In this document: one piece after another, positions 14,201 through 20,942 of the stretch
Position numbering within the stretch: the first letter of the stretch is position 1
Layout of the letters: each line of letters begins with the position of its first letter
NCBI GenBank assembly: GCA_964447925.1
Contig: CAYUUP010000017.1
Span: forward strand, 1-21,858
Reading direction: 5' to 3'
Length of the DNA: 21,858 bases
DNA from: CAYUUP01 sp964447925
Lineage (GTDB): Bacteria > Bacillota > Clostridia > Oscillospirales > Oscillospiraceae
Position numbers and translations under genes: made by a program
Notes under the pieces: generated by a model
What the model was told of the DNA's origin: nothing
Database searches by the model: none
What the model saw: the letters and a program-made list of their open reading frames with translations, nothing else

Positions 14201-15388
14201 TCAAGTAAAACTCCTTTTCGTTTGCTTGCCCTTGATGAAGTCCTCCAGACGCTCCAGGGCGGTGGACAGGGCCTTGATTGTAACGGCGTAGCAGCACCGG
14301 GCAAAGCCCTCGCCTCCCGGCCCAAAGGCAGAACCGGGCACCATGGCCACCTGCTTTTCCCGGAGGAAGGTTTCGCAGAAGGTGTTGGAGTCCTGCCCGA
14401 ACTGTCGAAGATCGGGGAACATATAGAAAGCTCCCCTTGGCTCAAAACAGGGGATGTCCAGGGTGCGGAAACCCTCCAGCAGAAAGCGGCGCCGGCCGTC
14501 GTATTCCTCCCGCATGGACTCAATGTCACCATCACCGTAATTCATAGCCTCAATGGCGGCATACTGGCTGGTGGTGGGAGCGGACATGATGCCGTATCGA
14601 TGGAGCTTGATCATCTGAGCGATAATGGGCTGAGGGCCGCAGACATAGCCCATCCGCCAGCCGGTCATGGAGTAGCATTTAGAGAAGCCATTCACCACCA
14701 CGGTTCGCTGGTACATACCAGGAATGGAGGCCATGGAGACGTGCCGCTGGCCATAGGTCAGCTCAGCATAGATTTCATCGGTAATAACCAGGATGTTGGT
14801 ACCTTCCAGCACCTGGGCAAGGGCCTCTAGGTCAGCTTTTTCCAAAATTGCGCCGGTGGGGTTGTTGGGGTAGGGGAGGAGCAGCAGCTTTGTCCTGGGG
14901 GTAATGGCTGCGGCCAGCTCCTCCGCCGTCAGCCGGAATTCGTTCTCTGCACGTGTCTCCACCAGAACTGGAACGGCATGGCACATGGTGGTGAGGGGTT
15001 CATAGCATACAAAGGAGGGGGTGGGGATAATAACCTCGTCCCCTGGCTCCAGGGTGCATCGGAAGCAGAGGTCAAGACCTTCACTGCCGCCCACCGTCAC
15101 CAAAATCTGGCTGCTATAGTCATATGAGAGGCCGAACCGCCGGGAGAGATAGCTCTGAATGCTCCGCCGCAGGTCGGTGAGGCCGGCGTTGGGGGTGTAG
15201 CGGGTGAAGCCCTTTTCCAGAGAGTAGATGCCGGCATCCCGGATGTGCCAGGGAGTCTTGAAGTCCGGCTCGCCCACACCTAGGGAGATGGCGTCTGGCA
15301 TATCCTGCAAAATGTCGAAGAATCTGCGGATGCCGGAGGGGGCTACATTCTGGATGCGCTGGCAGAGGATCGAGCTATAGTCCATCAT
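14201..15388 (-). CDS. Class I PLP-dependent aminotransferase, Lrp-linked
   Basis: A 395-residue fold-type I aminotransferase (PatA/AraT-like). Visible are LGVGEPDFKTP (36-46), YTPNAGL (64-70), YPNNPTG (173-179), Asp204 and Tyr207 in TDEIYAEL, and the PLP Lys237 in NGFSKCYSMTGWRMGY. The substrate-carboxylate arginine is probably Arg371 in FARCCYAV. The first ATG (15388) overlaps the regulator's stop codon as ATGA, and a second ATG follows at once. Its partners, an Lrp/AsnC regulator upstream and thrH downstream, suggest an amino acid substrate sensed by that regulator; aromatic amino acids, alanine or phosphoserine-pathway intermediates are all possible. It is clearly diverged from the other aminotransferase in the window. 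Confidence 0.9.
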   Translation of the reverse strand: MMDYSSILCQRIQNVAPSGIRRFFDILQDMPDAISLGVGEPDFKTPWHIRDAGIYSLEKGFTRYTPNAGLTDLRRSIQSYLSRRFGLSYDYSSQILVTVGGSEGLDLCFRCTLEPGDEVIIPTPSFVCYEPLTTMCHAVPVLVETRAENEFRLTAEELAAAITPRTKLLLLPYPNNPTGAILEKADLEALAQVLEGTNILVITDEIYAELTYGQRHVSMASIPGMYQRTVVVNGFSKCYSMTGWRMGYVCGPQPIIAQMIKLHRYGIMSAPTTSQYAAIEAMNYGDGDIESMREEYDGRRRFLLEGFRTLDIPCFEPRGAFYMFPDLRQFGQDSNTFCETFLREKQVAMVPGSAFGPGGEGFARCCYAVTIKALSTALERLEDFIKGKQTKRSFT

Positions 15389-15864
15389 ACAAAGTACCCT
15401 CTTTCCTCCTGCTCCTCGCCCTTAGGGAAGATCAGGTGATCCTCCTTGTACTTTTTTAAAATAAAGTGGGTGGCGGTGGATTGCACCGCCTCGATGGTGG
15501 ACAGCTTGGTGGAGACGAAGCTGGCCACCTCCCTCAGGGTGCGGCCGGAGATAATGACGGTCATGTCGAAGTCCCCGCTCATGAGATAGCAGGACTCCAC
15601 CTCCTCATACTGATAGATGCGCTCGGCCACCCGGTCAAAGCCGTCACCCCGCTGGGGAACCACCTTCACCTCAATGAGAGCGGTGACGGCCTCCCGCTCC
15701 GTCCGCTCCCAGTCCACCACGGCCTTATACCCAAGAATTAACCGCTGATCTTCGCAATCGGCGATAATTTGATTTACCCGTTCCTCAGATACACCCACCA
15801 TGGCGGCCAGCTGTTTGCGGCTCAGGGTGCAGTCTGCCTCCAATAGCTGAAGCAGTTTTTCCAT
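15385..15864 (-). CDS. Lrp/AsnC-family transcriptional regulator
   Basis: A 159-residue regulator with an N-terminal winged helix-turn-helix (SRKQLAAMVGVSEERVNQIIADCE, about residues 16-39) and a C-terminal ligand-sensing RAM domain (about 60-145), including VTALIEVKVVPQ and SGDFDMTVII. Family members bind amino acids and often control neighbouring metabolic genes and themselves. I choose ATG 15864 (MEKLLQLLE), which has AAAGG about 11 bases upstream; the next ATG at 15876 would sit directly on that ribosome binding sequence. It heads the operon, is coupled to the aminotransferase by an ATGA overlap, and likely tunes the whole unit. It is divergent from the V-ATPase operon. Confidence 0.9.
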   Translation of the reverse strand: MEKLLQLLEADCTLSRKQLAAMVGVSEERVNQIIADCEDQRLILGYKAVVDWERTEREAVTALIEVKVVPQRGDGFDRVAERIYQYEEVESCYLMSGDFDMTVIISGRTLREVASFVSTKLSTIEAVQSTATHFILKKYKEDHLIFPKGEEQEERGYFV

Positions 15865-15900
15865 ATCTGTTCTCATCCTTTCCAAAAGCGTATTGATATT

Positions 15901-15929
15901 ATTATACATGGTCGTTTCAGAAAAAACAA
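15901..15929 (-). promoter_or_regulatory. Promoter of the Lrp-aminotransferase-thrH-DUF1015-ispE operon
   Basis: Minus strand -35 TTGTTT (15929-15924), 17-base spacer and perfect -10 TATAAT (15906-15901), 37 bases before the chosen Lrp start codon. Confidence 0.8.
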
Positions 15930-15951
15930 TCCCACAGACAGGATTTTTGCA

Positions 15952-16022
15952 TGACATTATTGAGTGTCAAATACAGGCGTAAAAGTTGCGGATTACGAGA
16001 GTGATTTTGTACAACATTTCAC
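15952..16022. promoter_or_regulatory. Candidate regulator sites between divergent Lrp and V-ATPase promoters
   Basis: Two symmetric sites are seen. TGACA/TGTCA with an 8-base spacer (15952-15969) lies upstream of the Lrp -35. TTGTACAA, a perfect 8-base palindrome (16007-16014) set within GTGA...TCAC (16001-16022), abuts the V-ATPase -35 box. Either could bind the Lrp-family protein or a regulator of the ATPase operon. Confidence 0.3.
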
Positions 16023-16051
16023 TTGCAAAGCTGGAGATAAGCCGTTAAAAT
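16023..16051 (+). promoter_or_regulatory. Promoter of the V-ATPase operon
   Basis: -35 TTGCAA (16023-16028), 17-base spacer and -10 TAAAAT (16046-16051). The start would be near 16058, giving a leader of about 80 bases. Confidence 0.72.
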
Positions 16052-16102
16052 ATAGGATATACATATTAAAATAGAAATCTGACAAGCGGTAAAGGCTGCA
16101 GG

Positions 16103-16129
16103 CCGGGGCGAAGTCACCCCGGACGGAGG
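16103..16129 (+). promoter_or_regulatory. GC-rich hairpin abutting the first V-ATPase ribosome binding site
   Basis: CCGGGG (16103-16108) and CCCCGG (16117-16122) form a perfect 6-bp stem with an 8-base loop. The ribosome binding sequence GGAGG (16125-16129) follows within three bases, nine bases before the ATG at 16139. The stem could modulate initiation or protect the mRNA 5' region; no T-run follows, so it is not a terminator. Confidence 0.4.
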
Positions 16130-16138
16130 TTGGTTTTT

Positions 16139-16468
16139 ATGGAATACGAGCAGATCATAGCTAATATCATTGATGCCGAGCGGCAGGCCGAGGCTCTGGT
16201 GGCGGAGGCCCGCGCCAGGCAGGAGAATGTGGAGAGCGACTTGGCGGCCGAGCGGGAGGCGCTGCTCCAGACTCGGCGGCAGGAAACGGAGGAGAAAGTC
16301 CGGGTTCTCCGGTTGGAGACTCAGGCCCGCACCCGGGAGGCCGTCACCCGCATCGATGTCCAGCGGTCGGAGCAGGAGGCCGATCTGGAGGCGAAGGCGG
16401 ATAGCCACCGGCAGGAGTGGGTTGCGGAACTCTTTCAGATGGTGACAGGAGATCCGCTATGCCCATGA
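16139..16468 (+). CDS. ntpF: V-type ATPase peripheral stalk subunit H/G (AhaH/NtpF-like)
   Basis: A 109-residue, highly charged and almost wholly helical protein (EYEQIIANIIDAERQAEALV, then long Ala/Glu/Arg-rich heptads). This matches the small peripheral-stalk subunit that forms a coiled coil with subunit E and keeps the catalytic head from turning with the rotor. I use ATG 16139, nine bases after GGAGG, rather than an in-frame TTG at 16130. It opens the operon as in Enterococcus hirae ntpF and archaeal ahaH. Its 3' end overlaps the next gene by ten bases. Sequence of this subunit is weakly conserved, so the call leans on composition, size and position. Confidence 0.82.
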   Translation: MEYEQIIANIIDAERQAEALVAEARARQENVESDLAAEREALLQTRRQETEEKVRVLRLETQARTREAVTRIDVQRSEQEADLEAKADSHRQEWVAELFQMVTGDPLCP

Positions 16469-17502
16469 ATAGCGACACTTATGGCGCTCTGGCTGCCAAA
16501 AGCCGCGCCCTCTATGGTAAACGGCTGCGGATGAGTGACTATGACCAGATGGCGGCTATGCGCTCTACTGGAGAAGTGCTGGATTATCTGTCCAATCACC
16601 CGGCCTGGAGCCGGACGCTCCGGGACAAGCATTTCGAGATACCCAGCCGGATTTATGTGGAGCGGGCGCTCCATGACGAGATCTGGGCGGAGTATCAGTC
16701 ACTGAACGCTTTCACCCTCCGGGGGGATAAGCTGGCCTTGAGTTTTCCAGTGATGCAGCTGGAACTGGAGGAGATCCTGATGAATTTGCGGCGGCTTGCT
16801 CCCCAGGAATCCTGGCGAGAGGACGAGCGGGCGCCGGCCAGACTCTTCCGAACTGGCAAGGTGGACTATAAAAAGCTCAGCAGCTGTACCGACTATGACG
16901 GCCTGCTGGAGGCCACAAAGAAGACTGTCTATTATGACGCTCTTCGGGATCTCCGTTCGCCGGAGGGCGGCCTGCCGGACTACACCAGTGCGGAGATATT
17001 GCTCCGCTCCACCTACTATACTACCCTGTTCCGGGCTTTTCGTCGGCATTATGGCGGTCAGGTGCAGAAGGCCATGCTCCGTGGACTGGGAGAAAAGGTA
17101 GATCTGCAGAACCTGATTCATATCCTGCGTTTGAAGACCTACTTCCCGGCAGAGCGGCAGTATATCACCTCGCTCTACCCCTTCAATTACCGGCTGTCAC
17201 CGGAAACCATCCGCAGGCTCTGTGATGCCCCTGATGCCGAAGCGGCCCTGGATATCATTGGGGAAACCCGCTACGGCGAACGTTTCCAGGGGAGAACACT
17301 CCGGGAACTGGAGGACTTTTCCCTGGAAATCTCTGCCAAGTTCAACCGGCAGCAGCTGCGTGCCTCACCTCCCTCCATCTATACGGCCATCTCCTATTTG
17401 CGGCTGAAGCAGGTGGAACTACAGGCGGTGATCCGGTTGATTGAGTCTGTGAAATATCAGGTGCCATATGACCCCTTCCTGGCCAAGCTGGCCGGAGCGT
17501 AA
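16459..17502 (+). CDS. ntpC: V-type ATPase subunit C (NtpC/AhaC, central-stalk collar)
   Basis: A 347-residue soluble subunit of the V/A-type C (eukaryotic d) family. This funnel-shaped protein sits on the membrane rotor ring and receives the central stalk (subunits D and F). Typical features are the start YGALAAKSRALYGKRL, repeated all-helical segments with conserved aromatic and Arg residues, DLQNLIHILRLKTYF near 215-230 and a C-terminal EVEL-type helix with YLRLKQVELQAVIRLIE. ATG 16459 follows AGGAG by seven bases and overlaps the previous gene; ATG 16465 is a possible alternative. In E. hirae the order is F-I-K-E-C-G-A-B-D, so position two is a rearrangement relative to that model. Confidence 0.92.
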   Translation: MPMNSDTYGALAAKSRALYGKRLRMSDYDQMAAMRSTGEVLDYLSNHPAWSRTLRDKHFEIPSRIYVERALHDEIWAEYQSLNAFTLRGDKLALSFPVMQLELEEILMNLRRLAPQESWREDERAPARLFRTGKVDYKKLSSCTDYDGLLEATKKTVYYDALRDLRSPEGGLPDYTSAEILLRSTYYTTLFRAFRRHYGGQVQKAMLRGLGEKVDLQNLIHILRLKTYFPAERQYITSLYPFNYRLSPETIRRLCDAPDAEAALDIIGETRYGERFQGRTLRELEDFSLEISAKFNRQQLRASPPSIYTAISYLRLKQVELQAVIRLIESVKYQVPYDPFLAKLAGA

Positions 17503-17538
17503 TGGCATGTATAATCAAATTGTAAAGGAGGCTGTGAC

Positions 17539-19455
17539 ATGGCTGTAGCTGCCATGAAGCTGGTTACGATCACCGGAGAGACGGAACAGTTTTCCGCAGT
17601 TGTGAATCATTGTGTCCTGGGACAGGAATTTCAGCCGGTATATGCCCAGCAGTACACCCCGCCCGGCAAGAATGTCCTGCCCATGAGTGGTGACGATCCC
17701 TATGCTGCCCCCCTCCGGCAGGCGGAGGAGTTGGCGGAGCAGCTCTCTGTTCCCCTGCGCTGTGTGCCCTTTGATGGCGACCAGGAGTTATGGGAAGAGG
17801 GAACGAGCTATTTGGAAGAACTGTCGGCCAGGCTCTCCAAGCTGACGTCTCGGCGGACGGATCTGGAGGAGAAAAACGCTTTTCGGGAGGAGCAGATCAA
17901 TCAGCTAAGCAACCTCACTGGTATCAGCGAGTCCATTCACGATCTGCGTAGTATGCGCTTTGCGAAATTCCGTTATGGGCACCTTTCCCGGGAGACGTAC
18001 AACAGCTTTTCCGGGGCCATCAATGACCGGCCTGATGTCTTTTTCTTCCCCACGGCTCTGCAGAAGCAGGAGGTTTACGGCATCTATTTTGTCCTGCGGG
18101 ATTCCGCAGACGAAGTAGACGCAATGTTCCGCTCCCTCCACTTTGTCCGCATCAAGGCGGAACACCCTGTAGAAGAGAACGCCAAGGACGGTGTGGCCAG
18201 GTTCCAACAGGAGATTCGGGAAGCAGAGGAAGAGCTGAAGACGGTGGAGCAGGAAATATCAGGTCTCCGCCAGGAGGCAGAGGAGAAGCTGGTTTACTAC
18301 GCTGCCTGGCTCCGCTTCCGGCACGAGGGCTGTGATCTCCAGCGGTATGCACTGGAATCCAAAGGGTTTTTCATCCTCATGGGGTGGGTGCCGAAGGAGG
18401 CACTGGCCCAGATGGAGAAGCTGCTGGCGGACTTCCCAGAAACCAGCTGCGTGGCTGACGATCCGAAGACGGTAAAGGCCACCCCGCCGGTGAAGCTAAA
18501 GGGCGGCCTGCTCTCCCGCGTCTTCCACCCCTATCTGTCCATGTATGGACTGCCCCGGTACGATGAGATCGACCCATCCACCTTTATGGCTGTCACCTAT
18601 GCCATTTTCTTTGGCATGATGTATGGGGATGTGGGTCACGGCGTCTGCCTCTTCCTGGCGGGTCTGCTGATGTATAAGGCCAAGGGGATGTGGATTGGCC
18701 GTGTACTGATGGTATGCGCCTTCCCCGCCGCCTTCTTTGGATGCGTTTTCAATAGCGTCTTCGGTATAGAGGACATCCTGCCATGGCAGGGGTTGTCCGT
18801 TATGGAGAACATCGCCTTCATTCTGATTGCTTCCCTGGCTATCGGCGCGGTGATGATTCTACTGGTGATGGTGTTGAATATTGTAAACGGAATACGCCAG
18901 CGGGATGTGGGCAAGACAGTTTTCAGCGCCAACGGTTTTGCCGGCCTGATCTTTTATCTGGGCATCTTGCTGCTGGCTTTGTCCATTCTGGGCTACCTGC
19001 CCATCAAGCTGGCTACCCCCCTTTATGTGCTGCCGGTGCTGATTTTGCCGATTGTCTGTATTTGGTTCCAGGAGCCGTTGACCATGCTTTGCACCCGTGA
19101 CCCGGAGTTGAAGACGTTCAAGGTGAGCGGTGTGCTGGTGTCCGGCTTCTTTGAGGTGTTCGAAACGCTGCTCTCATACCTGACGAACACCTTGTCCTTC
19201 ATGCGGATTGGAGCCTATGCTGTTACCCATGTGGGTCTTATGACGGTGGTGCAGGTGTTGGCGGGGGACACCATGGGTGTCCGCTTTATCCTGGTGATGG
19301 TGCTGGGCAACGCCTTTGTTATGGGCTTTGAGGGCCTGCTGGTGGCCATTCAGGTACTCCGTCTGGAATTTTACGAGTTGTTCGGTCGGTTCTACTCTGA
19401 CAGCGGGCAGGAATTTGCCCCAAAGGTCATCGACTATGCCGGCTCCGCCCACTAA
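17539..19455 (+). CDS. ntpI: V-type ATPase subunit I (membrane stator, a-subunit equivalent)
   Basis: A 638-residue protein of normal family length. The N-terminal half (to about 345) is soluble with coiled-coil stretches (about 85-125 and 215-255) that meet the peripheral stalks. The C-terminal half carries about seven or eight membrane helices starting at FMAVTYAIFFGMMYGDVGHG. The helix containing NTLSFMRIGAYAVTH holds Arg556, the expected essential arginine that works against the rotor carboxylate to move ions. AAAGGAGG lies seven bases before the ATG. It is followed by the rotor gene after a 32-base gap with its own AGGAGG. Confidence 0.96.
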   Translation: MAVAAMKLVTITGETEQFSAVVNHCVLGQEFQPVYAQQYTPPGKNVLPMSGDDPYAAPLRQAEELAEQLSVPLRCVPFDGDQELWEEGTSYLEELSARLSKLTSRRTDLEEKNAFREEQINQLSNLTGISESIHDLRSMRFAKFRYGHLSRETYNSFSGAINDRPDVFFFPTALQKQEVYGIYFVLRDSADEVDAMFRSLHFVRIKAEHPVEENAKDGVARFQQEIREAEEELKTVEQEISGLRQEAEEKLVYYAAWLRFRHEGCDLQRYALESKGFFILMGWVPKEALAQMEKLLADFPETSCVADDPKTVKATPPVKLKGGLLSRVFHPYLSMYGLPRYDEIDPSTFMAVTYAIFFGMMYGDVGHGVCLFLAGLLMYKAKGMWIGRVLMVCAFPAAFFGCVFNSVFGIEDILPWQGLSVMENIAFILIASLAIGAVMILLVMVLNIVNGIRQRDVGKTVFSANGFAGLIFYLGILLLALSILGYLPIKLATPLYVLPVLILPIVCIWFQEPLTMLCTRDPELKTFKVSGVLVSGFFEVFETLLSYLTNTLSFMRIGAYAVTHVGLMTVVQVLAGDTMGVRFILVMVLGNAFVMGFEGLLVAIQVLRLEFYELFGRFYSDSGQEFAPKVIDYAGSAH

Positions 19456-19487
19456 ATATCCACATAAAATTCAGGAGGTCATTTATT

Positions 19488-19919
19488 ATGCTGTACGTCA
19501 TTTCCTTTTTTCTCTCCCTGGCGGTATTCTCTCCGCTGATTCTCATCGGTGCCCGGAAGATGACCGGCAGAAGGGCCACCTGTGCCCTGAGCGTTAACCT
19601 TGTCTCTTACTTTGCCTGCTTTGTCATTGTGACGGTGCTGTGCATGGTTTCTGCTTTCGCAGCCGGGGACAGTTCCGCCGCTGATGCGGCGGCAGAGGCC
19701 GTCTCCATGGGCGAGGGGCTGAAATACATCGGCGCGGCTCTGGCCGTGGGACTGTCCGGCATCGGCGGCGGCATCGCCGTCTCCGGCTCTGCCTCTTCCG
19801 CTTTGGGAGCCATCTCGGAGAACGATCAGATCTTCGGCAAATCTCTGATTTTTGTAGGCCTGGCCGAGGGCGTGGCCCTGTATGGTCTGATTATCGCTTT
19901 TATCATCCTCTTTTTCTAA
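19488..19919 (+). CDS. ntpK: V-type ATPase subunit K (rotor ring proteolipid)
   Basis: A 143-residue membrane protein forming the ion-carrying rotor. Two N-terminal hydrophobic segments (about 2-21 and 34-58) are followed by a classical helical hairpin: a glycine-rich helix GLSGIGGGIAVSGSASSALGA, the loop SENDQIFG, and a second helix with the ion-binding Glu127 in GLAEGVALYG. Only the second hairpin carries a carboxylate and glycine packing motif; E. hirae NtpK is likewise four-helix with one glutamate. The first hairpin here has the positive segment GARKMTGRR and no glycine repeat, so it looks structurally different. The residue after Glu127 is Gly and I see no Gln in the partner helix, so a sodium-type site is not evident. 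AGGAGG precedes the ATG. Confidence 0.93.
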   Translation: MLYVISFFLSLAVFSPLILIGARKMTGRRATCALSVNLVSYFACFVIVTVLCMVSAFAAGDSSAADAAAEAVSMGEGLKYIGAALAVGLSGIGGGIAVSGSASSALGAISENDQIFGKSLIFVGLAEGVALYGLIIAFIILFF

Positions 19920-19929
19920 GGCACGGCTT

Positions 19930-20238
19930 ATGAAGTACTTTGTCATCTCTGACAATAACGACACCCTCATCGGTCTGCGGCTGGCGGGCATCGAGGGTGA
20001 GGTCTGCCGTACTGGGCCGGAGGGGGACGCCGCTATTGAGCGGGTCTGTGCCAACCCTGAGATTGGCATCCTGCTGGTGACGGAGAAGCTGGCGGCTCTC
20101 TGCCAGGAGAAGCTCAGCCCGCTGAAGATGGACGGTGCGCCTCCCTTGATTGTAGAGATCCCTGACCGAAATAGCCAGGGCCGGACCGGGGACTCCATCA
20201 CCCGCTATATCCAGGAGGCTATCGGTGTCAAACTATAA
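19930..20238 (+). CDS. ntpG: V-type ATPase subunit F (NtpG/AhaF)
   Basis: A 102-residue soluble subunit of the central rotor stalk, which binds subunit D and can alter activity of the catalytic head. The start KYFVISDNNDTLIGLRLAGIEG, the middle IGILLVTEKLA and the end PLIVEIPDRNSQGRTGDSI are characteristic of the family. It begins ten bases after the subunit K stop, with AAGG as a weak ribosome binding sequence. Confidence 0.95.
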   Translation: MKYFVISDNNDTLIGLRLAGIEGEVCRTGPEGDAAIERVCANPEIGILLVTEKLAALCQEKLSPLKMDGAPPLIVEIPDRNSQGRTGDSITRYIQEAIGVKL

Positions 20239-20270
20239 CTGCGGGCTTGAACGCAGAGAGGTGAATGTGT

Positions 20271-20912
20271 ATGCTTGACGAGAAGATGAATCATTTTACT
20301 CGTATGATGATGAATGAGGCCCTTCAGGAGGGACTCCGTATCCAGGAGGAGATCCAGACCCGCCGGGCCGCCAGTATACGGGAAACTGAGGCGGAAGCCA
20401 GCCGCGTCTGTGAGCGCTGGCTGGCGGAGCAGACGGCGGTCATCCAGGCCGAGAGCAGTCAGGAGATCTCCCATTGCGCCCAGGAGAGCCGCCGGGCGCT
20501 GTGCCTCCGCAGGGAGGAGATCGCCCGGGAGATCACTGGGCAGGTGCGAACGGAAATTCAAAAATATACCGGCACCGAGCGCTATGCCGCTCGGCTGTGC
20601 CGGTTGCTGGCGGAGAGTGCCAGCCGGTTTGATGGGGCGGAAAAGCTGACTGTATACCTCCGGGAGGAGGATATGCACCTTGTCCCCCAGCTGACCGAGT
20701 CCATGAAAGCCGGAAAGGGCATCGTAGCCGGGCTGGTAGCAAAGCTCACCGGTCGGGGCGGGTTGGAATTCCGCACCGGGGACTTTGCCCTGGGAGGGCT
20801 GATTTTGGAATCCTCCGATCAGGGGCTGCGGCTGGATGCGACCTTTGACACCGAACTGGAGATGCGCTCTGCCCAACTGATAGAACAGATGGGCCTGTCC
20901 CTGGAGACGTGA
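20271..20912 (+). CDS. ntpE: V-type ATPase peripheral stalk subunit E
   Basis: A 213-residue subunit with a long charged N-terminal helix (to about 110) and a compact C-terminal alpha/beta domain (RYAARLCRLLAESA to GGLILESSDQGLRLDATFDT), the usual E-subunit plan. With the H/G subunit it forms the stator stalk. The phrase FALGGLILESSDQGLRLDATF corresponds to the family's GG(I/V)...DG...D.TF motif. I prefer ATG 20271, nine bases after AGAGG; ATG 20265 would be only three bases away. It lies directly before subunit A rather than before C as in E. hirae. Confidence 0.93.
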   Translation: MLDEKMNHFTRMMMNEALQEGLRIQEEIQTRRAASIRETEAEASRVCERWLAEQTAVIQAESSQEISHCAQESRRALCLRREEIAREITGQVRTEIQKYTGTERYAARLCRLLAESASRFDGAEKLTVYLREEDMHLVPQLTESMKAGKGIVAGLVAKLTGRGGLEFRTGDFALGGLILESSDQGLRLDATFDTELEMRSAQLIEQMGLSLET

Positions 20913-20942
20913 TGGGAATAAGCAGAGAAGGGTTCTGATGCT

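Noticed and set aside
14200..14535. Upstream extension of thrH to 14535
   Set aside because: It overlaps the aminotransferase gene, and the extra residues do not resemble ThrH; the family N-terminus begins at 14199.
15865..15957. Upstream extension of the Lrp gene to 15957
   Set aside because: It would begin upstream of the well-formed promoter at 15901-15929, so most of it would not be transcribed.
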